Shown here in pieces: positions 17,529 to 26,752 of a DNA stretch of 33,028 nucleotides (positions are counted from its first letter, which is position 1; every line of letters starts with the position of its first letter). Origin of the DNA: Verrucomicrobiota bacterium (GTDB lineage Bacteria > Verrucomicrobiota > Verrucomicrobiia > Verrucomicrobiales > Verrucomicrobiaceae); NCBI GenBank assembly GCA_963204975.1, contig CAUJJC010000293.1:1-33028 (forward strand). Reading direction: 5' to 3'. Under the pieces are notes generated by a model. It was given only the letters and a program-made list of their open reading frames with translations. It was not told the origin of the DNA and ran no database searches. The position numbers and the translations under genes were made by a program.

Positions 17529-18275
17529 TCAGGGGGTATAACTGAGCATAGCTCTCAAGACCTCACAAAGCCGCTGGTGAAACGCGTGATAGCTGTGCAT
17601 GTCCATCATTCCGGGACACAGCGCATCCACCACACCTTCCTTCACCAGATCTGCGAGGTCAGTCACGGCATTATTGCGTTCGGCCAATAGAGCCTCCAAC
17701 TTCGCCTTCGCCGGTTCCGGGGCATTGTCGTTGCCAGACAGGCTTTCTTCTAGAGCGGCGCAGTTCTGATAAGGTGGGTTTTGCAGCGCACAAATGAGCC
17801 ATGCTTCGCTTTTGGGCTTGGGCACCATAGGCACTCCAAAATCGAAATCCTCAGACGTGAACCCATCCATCATTGACTTCACTCGCGTCTCATACAAGCC
17901 ACGCTCGGTGGAACACGTTCCATCAGCATCTCGAAAGAAAACGACTCCTCTTGGGGTGTTGTCGTTCGCGGTGTCCTCTTTTGCCTGCCTTGCGAGTGCC
18001 CGAGACCCTTTGAAGAAGTAACCCGTTTCAAATTCGCGTTTCTTCCCGATTACCAAAGTCCTCGGCAGTTCCTTCATCATCGCGGACAAAGCGCTCTCGG
18101 ACACAAATTCGAGCGCAGACGAATCAGCCAACGAGTATTGCAGCACGCTTTCCGCGATCTTGTCCACCATCACCGCCATCGGTCCGGCTCTAAATTCGGT
18201 GCCACTGCAAAGGCCCTGACCATTTGTGCAGGTGCCGATGTCGGATGGTCCTTCACCAGATAGGATCAGAATCAT
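17529..18275 (-). CDS. TOPRIM-like protein, putative effector of ATPase-nuclease pair
   Basis: 248 residues of a family I cannot name with certainty. The N-terminal strand LILSGEGPSDIG (E8, D12) and VVFFRDADGT (D116, D118) have the Glu plus DxD layout of TOPRIM domains. PKPKSEAWLICAL near 153-165 resembles a motif of RloB/DUF4276-type proteins (P-x-x-E-x-W-L). Its ATG overlaps the stop of the ATPase gene by ATGA, indicating coupled translation. ATPase plus TOPRIM pairs are known in OLD-type, PARIS (AriA/AriB), AbiL and RloA/RloB systems, where the TOPRIM partner is the proposed or proven nuclease effector. By analogy this is likely a nuclease held or triggered by the ATPase. It could also be a variant without catalysis. 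Confidence 0.6.
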   Translation of the reverse strand: MILILSGEGPSDIGTCTNGQGLCSGTEFRAGPMAVMVDKIAESVLQYSLADSSALEFVSESALSAMMKELPRTLVIGKKREFETGYFFKGSRALARQAKEDTANDNTPRGVVFFRDADGTCSTERGLYETRVKSMMDGFTSEDFDFGVPMVPKPKSEAWLICALQNPPYQNCAALEESLSGNDNAPEPAKAKLEALLAERNNAVTDLADLVKEGVVDALCPGMMDMHSYHAFHQRLCEVLRAMLSYTP

Positions 18276-19459
18276 GCCGCCGTCAGTGGTTGAGCTTCCT
18301 CTTTGACGATACGATCTACGAGCGCCTCAATACTCGTATCCAGGAACACCTCGCCCGGACCGAGGGCGCGGAGTTTCTTCGCGTTTTCCTGGATGTCGAA
18401 GTAGCGGCGGCTATGCGTGCGGCCATCGGGACTTTTGTAGAGCAAGATGATTCCCGCCTTGGCGACTTCATCGTCTAGGTAATTGAGAATCACAGGACTG
18501 TGCGTGGTCACGATAACTTGACGGTCATCGCTAGTCAGCGAGACAAGGAAATCCATCAACTCTTCCGCAACGGCTGGATTGATGCCGTTCTCAATCTCGT
18601 CGAGCAAGAGAATACGGTGCTTCGTGTAGGCCTGGGACAGCATCGCTAGCACCCGCAGGAATCCGTCATTGATATGCGCTTCGGTTACAGGGTGCCCTGC
18701 CATGCTCTGTTCCGTCACCAACAGACCTTTCCAGCCGTATTGCTTGTGCTGGATTTGCAAATCCTTCACCTGCGGATAGATCTTTTGCAGCTTCTGCTTG
18801 AGGTCCGCACGCTGTTCGTCCGTCAGCAGGGATATGAAGCCTGCCAGCATCTCGCCTCCCGGACCAATATCTTCGCTCTCCCGCGAGCTGCGCCGGATTT
18901 GCTGCGGCGATAGCAGCTCTAGGGAATGCAGCCCCAGCAGCATCTCCTTCATCTCCCGCAGCGCATAATGGTAGCTGTCCAGCCTCAGAGTTGAGAGCAC
19001 CGAGCCGCCAAACTCAAACGGCACCGAATCAAAGGTTTTGCCGTCCAGGTCATCATTCGCCACCCACAAGCTGCCGTCTTCTTGCAGCCGCAAAACATCA
19101 GTCCCGCCGACGGTAATCGCTTCCCGCAAACAGCGCATCATATCCAGGCTTAACGTGGCGTCCCAGGCAACTTCAATTCCGTTAGCTAGCCTTGCTCCCA
19201 CCACCACACGGATGTCGTTTCGTGCCGGGCCATGCAGTCGGGTCCGCACATCATCAGGCCCCCAATCCCGCCACCGGAACCACTCTTCCACACGCCCCAC
19301 CATGAGACTTGCTGTTAAGTCGAAGGCTTGTAGTAGCGTTGTCTTGCCTGCGCCATTCATCCCGATCAGGCAGGTGAAGCCTGCCAACTCCTGCCCTTTT
19401 GGTGGTAGATCGAAGTCAGCCAAGGACTTGAAGTTCTCGATGTGAAAGTGGGTGATCAT
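18272..19459 (-). CDS. AAA/SMC-like ATPase (OLD/RloA/AbiL-like)
   Basis: 395 residues. The ATG at 19457-19459 is chosen because it opens the typical strand ITHFHIENFKSL of RecF/OLD-like ATPases; an upstream start at 19540 overlaps hsdMS and adds 27 unrelated residues. Walker A is GMNGAGKTT (33-41), a signature-like helix HINDGFLRVLAM lies at 262-273, Walker B ILLLDEIENGINP at 283-295, and an H-loop VTTHSP at 318-322. A middle insert (about 130-240) is probably the helical or coiled arm. It lacks a fused TOPRIM domain; that function appears to be supplied by the next gene, with which it overlaps by ATGA. It lies 43 bases after hsdMS. Expected role: sensor/assembly ATPase of a defence module. 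Confidence 0.85.
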   Translation of the reverse strand: MITHFHIENFKSLADFDLPPKGQELAGFTCLIGMNGAGKTTLLQAFDLTASLMVGRVEEWFRWRDWGPDDVRTRLHGPARNDIRVVVGARLANGIEVAWDATLSLDMMRCLREAITVGGTDVLRLQEDGSLWVANDDLDGKTFDSVPFEFGGSVLSTLRLDSYHYALREMKEMLLGLHSLELLSPQQIRRSSRESEDIGPGGEMLAGFISLLTDEQRADLKQKLQKIYPQVKDLQIQHKQYGWKGLLVTEQSMAGHPVTEAHINDGFLRVLAMLSQAYTKHRILLLDEIENGINPAVAEELMDFLVSLTSDDRQVIVTTHSPVILNYLDDEVAKAGIILLYKSPDGRTHSRRYFDIQENAKKLRALGPGEVFLDTSIEALVDRIVKEEAQPLTAA

Positions 19460-19502
19460 GTGCGCAGTTAAATTTGTCTGAGTTCCATCGGTTTGCCAAG
19501 GC

Positions 19503-22082
19503 TCATTCCGATACTGCTTCACGGCCCCACACCCGATCAAGCACCCGTTGGATTTTGGCCTCGAAGCGGGGGATTAGGCCGCGCACCGCCTCCATCTGCG
19601 CCGCCTCCGCGTCCAACTCGGCCACGATCCGGCGTTGCTCCTCCAAGGGCGGCAGCGGAATTTCGACTTCCCGCAACACTTCGACCGTGATGTTCTTCTG
19701 CGCCGCTTGTGGGGCCAGTGCGTTCAAATATTCCTTCTTGCCGCGCATCGCGAACTCCAAAAACTGAGGAAGAATGCGCTCGGTCGGTGTGAGGCCCACG
19801 ACGGAATCCGTGAAGCACGCCGAGTATGTCAGCAAAGCCGTGTCGCCAATGTTTGCGGCGATGGTAATGAGCACGATGGGCGGCTGAAAGAGTTTGCTCA
19901 CCTTCAAGCCAAGTTCATTCAACGTCTGTGTGTGGGACACTGCTCCACCGTTTGCTCTCACTACATCGCCGGTTTGGAGAAACGGATACTTGCCGCCGTA
20001 AAACTGCGGCGCATTGCGCGGGCGGTGGGAGAATCGCCCGCGCTTGATCTCGCAGACATCTTCGAGCCTGACCGTTTCCCATTCAGGACTGATGTCGAGT
20101 CGTGGGCGGTAACCCGCGAGAATCTGTCGAGCGCCGTCGAGGACCTTCTGGTAGCCCTCGATCTCCGCCACGATCCGCTGCTGTTCCTCCAGCGGCGGCA
20201 GCGGGATTTCATAACCAGCGAGCGCTGACGCGCTGATGTTTGCCTGATTCACCGCCCGACTCGCCCGCGACTTGATGCCTTCCTGAAATCGGGAAGAGTT
20301 CATGAAGGCGTTAATGTAGCGAGGATCGGCAAGTTCGCGCTTTATCTCCAAGCGGATGAGGTAGGACGCGAAAACGTAGTCGCCCGCCAAATCGAAGATA
20401 CCAGTGCGTCCAACGTGTTCAAAACTGTTAGTGCGATTGAAAAGGAGGTCGCCACGGTTCAGCCGGTATTTGGACAAGTCTTCCGCTGAGATGTCCGCTC
20501 GCTTCATTGCTCCCCTGTCGGTCGCCACTCCACCGGGAATCTCATTCATCCGAAAGCATGGCGTTCCAATGCCATCGGTGTTCAGCGGCACGGAGAGGCC
20601 ATATTGCATTCGCACGCACAGGTCCTCGAACGAAACCATGCTGCAATCCGTGCCTGCGACTTCGCCACCAACAAAAGCCTCCGCCTGTAAGTTGACGGAG
20701 CGGTTTTCGAGCAGGGCTTTCTTCTCAATTGTTCTCCAGACGATGCCTTTCCCGTCCGTCATTCGGCATTCGTCGTTCAATGTTCCATTCAGCCACGCCT
20801 TCGCTACGCGCTCGGCTTCCGGCAAGTCGTTCGCTTCGATGGGATTGCGTTTATCGCCGAGATCAAAACCGTCGGCGGTTATTTTGAGAAAGAGGACTTC
20901 CTTGGTCTGTCGCGCGAGTTTTTTGTCGAGCAGGAGGATGCTGGTCTTCACGCCGGAGTAGGGCTTGAACACACCCGACGGCAGCGAGATTACCGCCACT
21001 AGCGAGTCCTCAACGAGGAAGCGCCGCAGCTTCACATAGGCGTTCTGCGTGGTGGCAACGATGCCGTTGGGCACGATGATGCCCGCGCGTCCATCGGGCG
21101 TGAGGTGCTCGGCGATGTAATCGGTGAAGAGCACCTCGGCCTTCTTCGCGGCGATGCGGAATTTCGTGTGCGGAGTGACGCCACCTTTCGGCGTCATGAA
21201 CGGCGGATTGGCAAGAATGAGGTCCGCCTTCTCATGCCAGCGCGCGTCATTGGTCAGCGTGTCGTAGATGTGAATCGCCGGATCGGTGAAGTCATGAAGG
21301 AAGAGGTTCACCTTGCTCAGCTTCACCATGAAGTCGGTGATGTCGTAGCCGGTGAGATTGCCATAGAGCGACTGGCGCTCGGCGTGTTTCAAGCGGTCGC
21401 CCGCCACCGTGGAGCCCGGTGTGGTGTGCGTGGCGAGGATGTGCTTGAACGCGGAGACAAGGAACCCACCGGTGCCGCAGGCAGGATCAAGAATCTTATC
21501 GCCCGGCTTCGGGTCCAGACAGGCCACGACGAAATCAATGATGTGGCGTGGGGTGCGGAACTGGCCGTTCTCCCCCTGCGTGCCCATGCTTTGCAGCAGG
21601 AACTCAAAGGCGTTCCCCAGTTCCTCGCTGTGCGTGTAGGCGAAGCCATTCACCTCGGTGAGCAGGAGCGTGAGAATGCGGCCATCGCGGAACTTGAGGA
21701 AGGAATTCCGAAACACATCACGGAACAGCAAGGGCAGATGCGCCGCCGGGACGATGCGCTGCTTCTCCGTCTTCCCCTCGACTTCCACTTCTACCTCCAT
21801 CTCCGCACCGCCCAGCAACTCCAGCCCACGCGCGAACAACCTCATCCGCTCCTCTGCCGAAACACTCTGCGGCAGCAGGGCGCGCCAGCGATACGGCGCG
21901 AGTTCACCCGTGAAGAACGAACGCTTTCCACCTAAATTCACAGACTCCTCGTCGAGGTCGTCCATGAACTTATAAATCAGCGTGAGCGTGATGAGTTCCA
22001 CCTGATCGGTGGGCAGCGGCAGTTTCCCCACGAGGTAATCACGGCAGTTCTGGATTCGGCGTTTCGTTTCTTCGGTAAGCAT
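19503..22082 (-). CDS. hsdM: Type I modification methylase fused to specificity subunit (HsdM-HsdS)
   Basis: 859 residues encoding both functions usually split over two genes. HsdM part: N-terminal helical domain (about 1-130), AdoMet motif I DPACGTGGF at 199-207, catalytic motif IV NPPF at 292-295, giving N6-adenine methylation. HsdS part: two target-recognition domains (about 480-625 and 665-805), each followed by the conserved spacer IPLPPLEEQQRIVAEIEG (626-643) and IPLPPLEEQRRIVAELDA (808-825). The fusion forces a 1:1 M:S ratio, whereas classical type I methylases are M2S1. The joint region contains a degenerate heptamer repeat. It is the first gene of the operon; no clear Shine-Dalgarno or promoter was identified in 22083-22258. 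Confidence 0.93.
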   Translation of the reverse strand: MLTEETKRRIQNCRDYLVGKLPLPTDQVELITLTLIYKFMDDLDEESVNLGGKRSFFTGELAPYRWRALLPQSVSAEERMRLFARGLELLGGAEMEVEVEVEGKTEKQRIVPAAHLPLLFRDVFRNSFLKFRDGRILTLLLTEVNGFAYTHSEELGNAFEFLLQSMGTQGENGQFRTPRHIIDFVVACLDPKPGDKILDPACGTGGFLVSAFKHILATHTTPGSTVAGDRLKHAERQSLYGNLTGYDITDFMVKLSKVNLFLHDFTDPAIHIYDTLTNDARWHEKADLILANPPFMTPKGGVTPHTKFRIAAKKAEVLFTDYIAEHLTPDGRAGIIVPNGIVATTQNAYVKLRRFLVEDSLVAVISLPSGVFKPYSGVKTSILLLDKKLARQTKEVLFLKITADGFDLGDKRNPIEANDLPEAERVAKAWLNGTLNDECRMTDGKGIVWRTIEKKALLENRSVNLQAEAFVGGEVAGTDCSMVSFEDLCVRMQYGLSVPLNTDGIGTPCFRMNEIPGGVATDRGAMKRADISAEDLSKYRLNRGDLLFNRTNSFEHVGRTGIFDLAGDYVFASYLIRLEIKRELADPRYINAFMNSSRFQEGIKSRASRAVNQANISASALAGYEIPLPPLEEQQRIVAEIEGYQKVLDGARQILAGYRPRLDISPEWETVRLEDVCEIKRGRFSHRPRNAPQFYGGKYPFLQTGDVVRANGGAVSHTQTLNELGLKVSKLFQPPIVLITIAANIGDTALLTYSACFTDSVVGLTPTERILPQFLEFAMRGKKEYLNALAPQAAQKNITVEVLREVEIPLPPLEEQRRIVAELDAEAAQMEAVRGLIPRFEAKIQRVLDRVWGREAVSE
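20753..20787. repeat. Degenerate heptanucleotide repeat in hsdMS
   Basis: On the plus strand five heptamers can be read: CGTCCGT, CATTCGG, CATTCGT, CGTTCAA, TGTTCCA. They encode residues 432-444 (TLNDECRMTDG) at the junction between methylase and specificity parts. The unit shares the TTC core with the heptamers in uvrA. Confidence 0.5.
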
Positions 22083-22258
22083 GGAGGAATACGGAGAGTG
22101 ACGACGCCCCAGGCAAAGGCAAGCCGTTCATCTCGGCTCACCTGCTGCCGTTTGTCCATTCATCCACTCCTCGCTCTGGAATCTGTGGATGCTGAACGCC
22201 TGCGTGCGGTCAGCCATCCTCATCGTGCTGTCTCCATTGGATCAACCCGCGCAGATCG

Positions 22259-22624
22259 CTAGGCGATCAGTTGCGTGATACCCTCACGATCATCGTGACC
22301 TGTGGATTCGTTGGAGACGAATCCCCGGAAGTCTGACATGGCACTCAAGATCTCGAGCGCCTTCGGCAGCAGGCGGGCACCGGCTTCGGTGATCTCAATG
22401 CTCTTTTGGTGTCGATGGAAAAGCCTGCAACCAAGATCGATTTCGAGTGACTTGAGCGCATGACTCAAGGCGGTGCGAGTGAGGCAAAGTGCATCTGCCG
22501 CTTTTGTGATGCTGCCTGCTTTGCACACGGCGCAGAACACCAGCAGATGGTGAGAGTCGATCGGGAGATGAGAGTGTGGACTGAGGTTCACAGAGATGAT
22601 GAGAAGTGAGAGATTCTCGCGCAC
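22259..22624 (-). CDS. HTH-only LysR-type regulator (short or truncated)
   Basis: 121 residues, against about 300 for a normal LysR regulator. Residues about 24-85 are a typical LysR winged helix-turn-helix (FCAVCKAGSITKAADALCL, TALSHALKSLEIDLGCRLFHR, ITEAGARLLPKA). The effector-binding domain is absent: the frame ends after a short tail. The start is uncertain; a GTG at 22591 is an alternative. It is divergent from the porin-urt operon, so it could regulate it, but it may also be a decayed regulator. No remnant of the effector domain was recognised in 22083-22258. Confidence 0.65.
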   Translation of the reverse strand: MRENLSLLIISVNLSPHSHLPIDSHHLLVFCAVCKAGSITKAADALCLTRTALSHALKSLEIDLGCRLFHRHQKSIEITEAGARLLPKALEILSAMSDFRGFVSNESTGHDDREGITQLIA

Positions 22625-22717
22625 GCGACACGCTTAGAGCGTGCCAATCCTGGGGATGAAGGCGTCATACGATGCGTGAATTTTCGTCGCGCTCCATTTC
22701 ATGCGAGGACTCGGACT

Positions 22718-22733
22718 TGGCATCTGCACTGCT
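22718..22733 (+). promoter_or_regulatory. Candidate sigma-54 promoter of the porin-urt locus
   Basis: TGGCATCTGCACTGCT has GG and GC separated by 10 bases and matches 9 of 12 informative positions of the TGGCACG-N4-TTGCW consensus. It lies about 96 bases upstream of the barrel-protein ATG. A sigma-54 promoter would fit nitrogen control of urea uptake. No convincing NtrC site was found. Match by eye only. Confidence 0.45.
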
Positions 22734-22828
22734 GACTGTTGCGGCGTCCAGAGTGTGACCTTCGCAAACGAAAATCACTCTCTGCTCATCAACACCCGAA
22801 CCTAACACAACAACACAAAGGCAAGACC

Positions 22829-23638
22829 ATGAAAATGACGCATACAACCCTCGCACTCATTGCTGCTGCGGCTGGAATCCTCTCTTCCACATCCGCATTC
22901 GCAGGCACGAAGTCTGGCAAGGCCCCGGCTCCAGCTGTCACTCCTGCTCCGGAAACACCCTTTGTGACAGGGACTCTCGGATTGACAGTCAATACGCACT
23001 TCAACTCCTATGGTCAGGACATCTGGGCCGCAGGCAATTCCTTCAGTGATCCGCTCTTCAATCCAATGCTCGAGCTGAACTTCGATCTCGGTGGTGGATG
23101 GACTGGTATCATCGGCACCTGGTGGGATGTGAATGACAATGCGCCGACCACCATTGGCAGCAGCATTCAAGAAATCGACGTCTGGGGCGGCTTCGCTTAC
23201 ACCATGGATAAGTGGAAGTTCACCCTGCTCTATCAGTCCTGGAACTATGCATCGCAGATCGAGCATATTGTGGACCTCAAGATCGCTTACAATGACGGCG
23301 TCCTGAACCCCTTCCTGATGCTGCATGGCCGCACAGGCATTGAGATTCCTGGCTTCGACGAAGGCTTGGTTGCTCAACTCGGTATCGGACCTTCGAAGAC
23401 AGTTGGTGACTTCACCTTCAGCTTCCCTGTGAGCGTGTCGTTCGACACGGATGGATTCCACAGCGGCGATGCCGGTTTCGCCTGGGCACAAGCAGGTGTG
23501 AACATCACCTACGCGATCTCCAAGCACCTCTCGATGGGTGTCGGCGTGGCTTACAACTACACCAATAGTGACGTGATCCCCACCAACCCTGACGAGTCCT
23601 TTGTCAGCGGCAGTGCTGGTCTCACGCTCACTTTCTAA
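22829..23638 (+). CDS. Outer-membrane beta-barrel protein, putative urea-locus porin
   Basis: 269 residues from the ATG at 22829, with AAAGG upstream and a clear signal peptide ([20 protein letters not shown], then TSAFA cleaved before GTKSG). The mature protein begins with a Pro/Ala linker, then alternating aromatic and polar strands ([49 protein letters not shown]) and ends with Phe (GLTLTF), the outer-membrane assembly signature. It lies 50 bases before urtA on the same strand. By context it may let urea or amides cross the outer membrane, as FmdC does in other bacteria; no homology to FmdC is claimed. Confidence 0.8.
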   Translation: MKMTHTTLALIAAAAGILSSTSAFAGTKSGKAPAPAVTPAPETPFVTGTLGLTVNTHFNSYGQDIWAAGNSFSDPLFNPMLELNFDLGGGWTGIIGTWWDVNDNAPTTIGSSIQEIDVWGGFAYTMDKWKFTLLYQSWNYASQIEHIVDLKIAYNDGVLNPFLMLHGRTGIEIPGFDEGLVAQLGIGPSKTVGDFTFSFPVSVSFDTDGFHSGDAGFAWAQAGVNITYAISKHLSMGVGVAYNYTNSDVIPTNPDESFVSGSAGLTLTF

Positions 23639-23688
23639 TTGGGCATCATTCAAACAAACCCCCATCTCATTTATCTATTCTTCTTCAG

Positions 23689-24948
<1,260 letters not shown>

Positions 24949-24990
24949 CCACGACTGTTTTCGTGTTCGTTTGGTTACCAAATTGAGGTT

Positions 24991-25022
24991 GGGCACCGCC
25001 CGTGGTTGGGCGGTGCCCTTTT
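24991..25022 (+). terminator. Intrinsic terminator between urtA and urtB
   Basis: Perfect 11-bp stem GGGCACCGCCC / GGGCGGTGCCC (24991-25001 with 25008-25018), loop GTGGTT, then TTTT (25019-25022). It lies 42 bases after the urtA stop. Confidence 0.92.
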
Positions 25023-25054
25023 CATAATGAGTTATGAAAAGGCCGACGAGGAGT

Positions 25055-25070
25055 TGGTCCGAATTTTGCA
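25055..25070 (+). promoter_or_regulatory. Possible sigma-54 element just before urtB
   Basis: TGGTCCGAATTTTGCA keeps GG-N10-GC and matches 10 of 12 positions of the sigma-54 consensus. However it ends one base before the first urtB ATG (25071), so the message would be almost leaderless. It may be chance; the terminator upstream does require some promoter or read-through. Confidence 0.3.
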
Positions 25071-26726
25071 ATGACCCCTGCTATGCGCACCTTCACCAAT
25101 TTGATTCTTGTTCTTGGTTGGAGCTTATCTTCGCTTCAGGCATTTGAAGCGACGATAGGTTCTGAGATTCTGGCAAAAGCCATCGTTGCTTCAGGTGAAG
25201 CACGGGCGACTCTTCTCGAAGAGTTCGGGAACGAATCGTCCTATGGCGATGCTCCGTTAGTCGAGTCCTGGAGGCGTGGGGAGATTTGGATCGCCAAACT
25301 GCCTGACGGTAGCAGTGTAGCCATCGCCTACAACGGCAAGCCGGGAACGGGTATGGTGACGGCGGCGAAACTGGGTGATGGCAAGATGGTGACCTTTGAT
25401 CTAGCGCAAGCATCAGCGTCGAATCCAGATCGGGCTTCTCGCAAGTTGCTAACGAAGGTGGGCAACGTCATCGCACTGAAACATCCGAGTGATCGAAACC
25501 GTGCAGACGCGGCGCGGCAGCTTGGCTTGCAGGCAGACGAGGAGGGGTTGCGTGTTCTCCAGGAACTGCTCCCCAAGCAGACATCGCCTGCGGCTATGAA
25601 GGGCTTCCAAGAGGGGATTGCTTTGGCTCAGCTCAAGCTAAGCAAAGGGGATGAGAAGCTGGCTGCGGTGGCCAAACTTGGAGACCTTGCCTCCCTCACG
25701 GCGCGCGATCAGTTGAAGACCTTGCTACAGTCTGAATCCGCCATGAAACCCCCAAACTTGGCTCTCCTCGCCGCGATCAAGAAGTCTCTGGCGGCCATCG
25801 AGTCACGTCAGGCAATCGTCGAATCGGGTGCGACTCTGTTTCGTGGATTGAGCCTCGGATCGGTGCTCCTCGTGGTCGCCATCGGCCTTGCGATTACCTT
25901 CGGCTTGATGGGTGTCATCAACATGGCGCATGGTGAGTTCATCACCATCGGCGGCTACACCTGCTATCTGGTGCAGACGTGGTTCATCAATAGGTATGGC
26001 AGCTCGGGCGCTGCGTTTGATAACTACTTCTTGGTGTCCCTGCCGCTGTGTTTCTTGACGGCGGCGTTGATGGGTTGGTTCATCGAGTGGGCGATTGTGC
26101 GCCATCTTTATAGCCGTCCGTTGGAGTCCTTGTTGGCGACCTGGGGTCTGTCGATGATTCTCCAGCAGGCGTTTCGCTTGAAGTTCGGCGCTGCGAATGT
26201 GCAGGTCGCATCGCCTTCTTGGTTGGCTGGCAATTATGAGTGGCTCGGCATCACGCTGGGATGGAATCGACTGTTCGTGATCGTGTTCGCGCTTGCCATC
26301 TTGTTCGGCACGCTGCTCGTGATGGCGAAGACGCCGGTCGGTCTGCAACTGCGAGCTGTGATGCAGAACCGTCGCATGGCTGCCTCGCTCGGCATTCGCA
26401 CGGCGCGTATGAATGGCTTCACGTTTGCCTTTGGATCAGGGCTCGCTGGTCTCGGTGGTGCCTTCCTTTCGCAGTTGGGCAATGTGGGACCCAGCATGGG
26501 CCAGAGCTACATCGTGGATAGCTTCATGATCGTGACCGTGGGTGGCGTTGGCAACATCATCGGTGCTTCGCTCTCAGCACTGGGCATCGGCTCCGTTGAT
26601 CAGATGCTGCAACCGTTGCTCGGTCCTGTGATGGGCAAGATCACCACACTGCTGGCAGTCATCCTGCTACTTCAGTGGAGACCGGGAGGCATCTTCCCGT
26701 CCCGCAGCCGCAGCTTGGAAGGCTGA
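25071..26726 (+). CDS. urtB: Urea ABC transporter permease UrtB
   Basis: One of the two membrane subunits of the urea importer. 551 residues from the ATG at 25071; the ATG at 25083 (MRTFTNLILV) is equally good. The N-terminus is a signal peptide (to about residue 27) followed by an extracytoplasmic helical region with HEAT-like pattern (about 30-255), as known for UrtB but not LivH. The LivH-like membrane domain starts near 258 (VLLVVAIGLAITFGLMGVINMAHGEF) and continues with about eight segments. The region GLRTARMNGFTFAFGSGLAGLGG-type motif near 440-460 is the loop coupling to the ATPases. It is the first gene after the terminator. Confidence 0.96.
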   Translation: MTPAMRTFTNLILVLGWSLSSLQAFEATIGSEILAKAIVASGEARATLLEEFGNESSYGDAPLVESWRRGEIWIAKLPDGSSVAIAYNGKPGTGMVTAAKLGDGKMVTFDLAQASASNPDRASRKLLTKVGNVIALKHPSDRNRADAARQLGLQADEEGLRVLQELLPKQTSPAAMKGFQEGIALAQLKLSKGDEKLAAVAKLGDLASLTARDQLKTLLQSESAMKPPNLALLAAIKKSLAAIESRQAIVESGATLFRGLSLGSVLLVVAIGLAITFGLMGVINMAHGEFITIGGYTCYLVQTWFINRYGSSGAAFDNYFLVSLPLCFLTAALMGWFIEWAIVRHLYSRPLESLLATWGLSMILQQAFRLKFGAANVQVASPSWLAGNYEWLGITLGWNRLFVIVFALAILFGTLLVMAKTPVGLQLRAVMQNRRMAASLGIRTARMNGFTFAFGSGLAGLGGAFLSQLGNVGPSMGQSYIVDSFMIVTVGGVGNIIGASLSALGIGSVDQMLQPLLGPVMGKITTLLAVILLLQWRPGGIFPSRSRSLEG

Positions 26727-26752
26727 TTCAATTTCATACCTCGATTCGCTCC

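Noticed and set aside
22083..22258. Search for a duplicated tRNA-Leu 3' end (att site) or remnant LysR domain at the far edge of the RM operon
   Set aside because: No match to the T-arm or acceptor sequence and no recognisable effector-domain motif was seen.
22370..22395. GCACC...GGTG pair as an NtrC-type enhancer site
   Set aside because: The spacing is off by one and it lies inside the LysR-like coding region where it encodes conserved residues.
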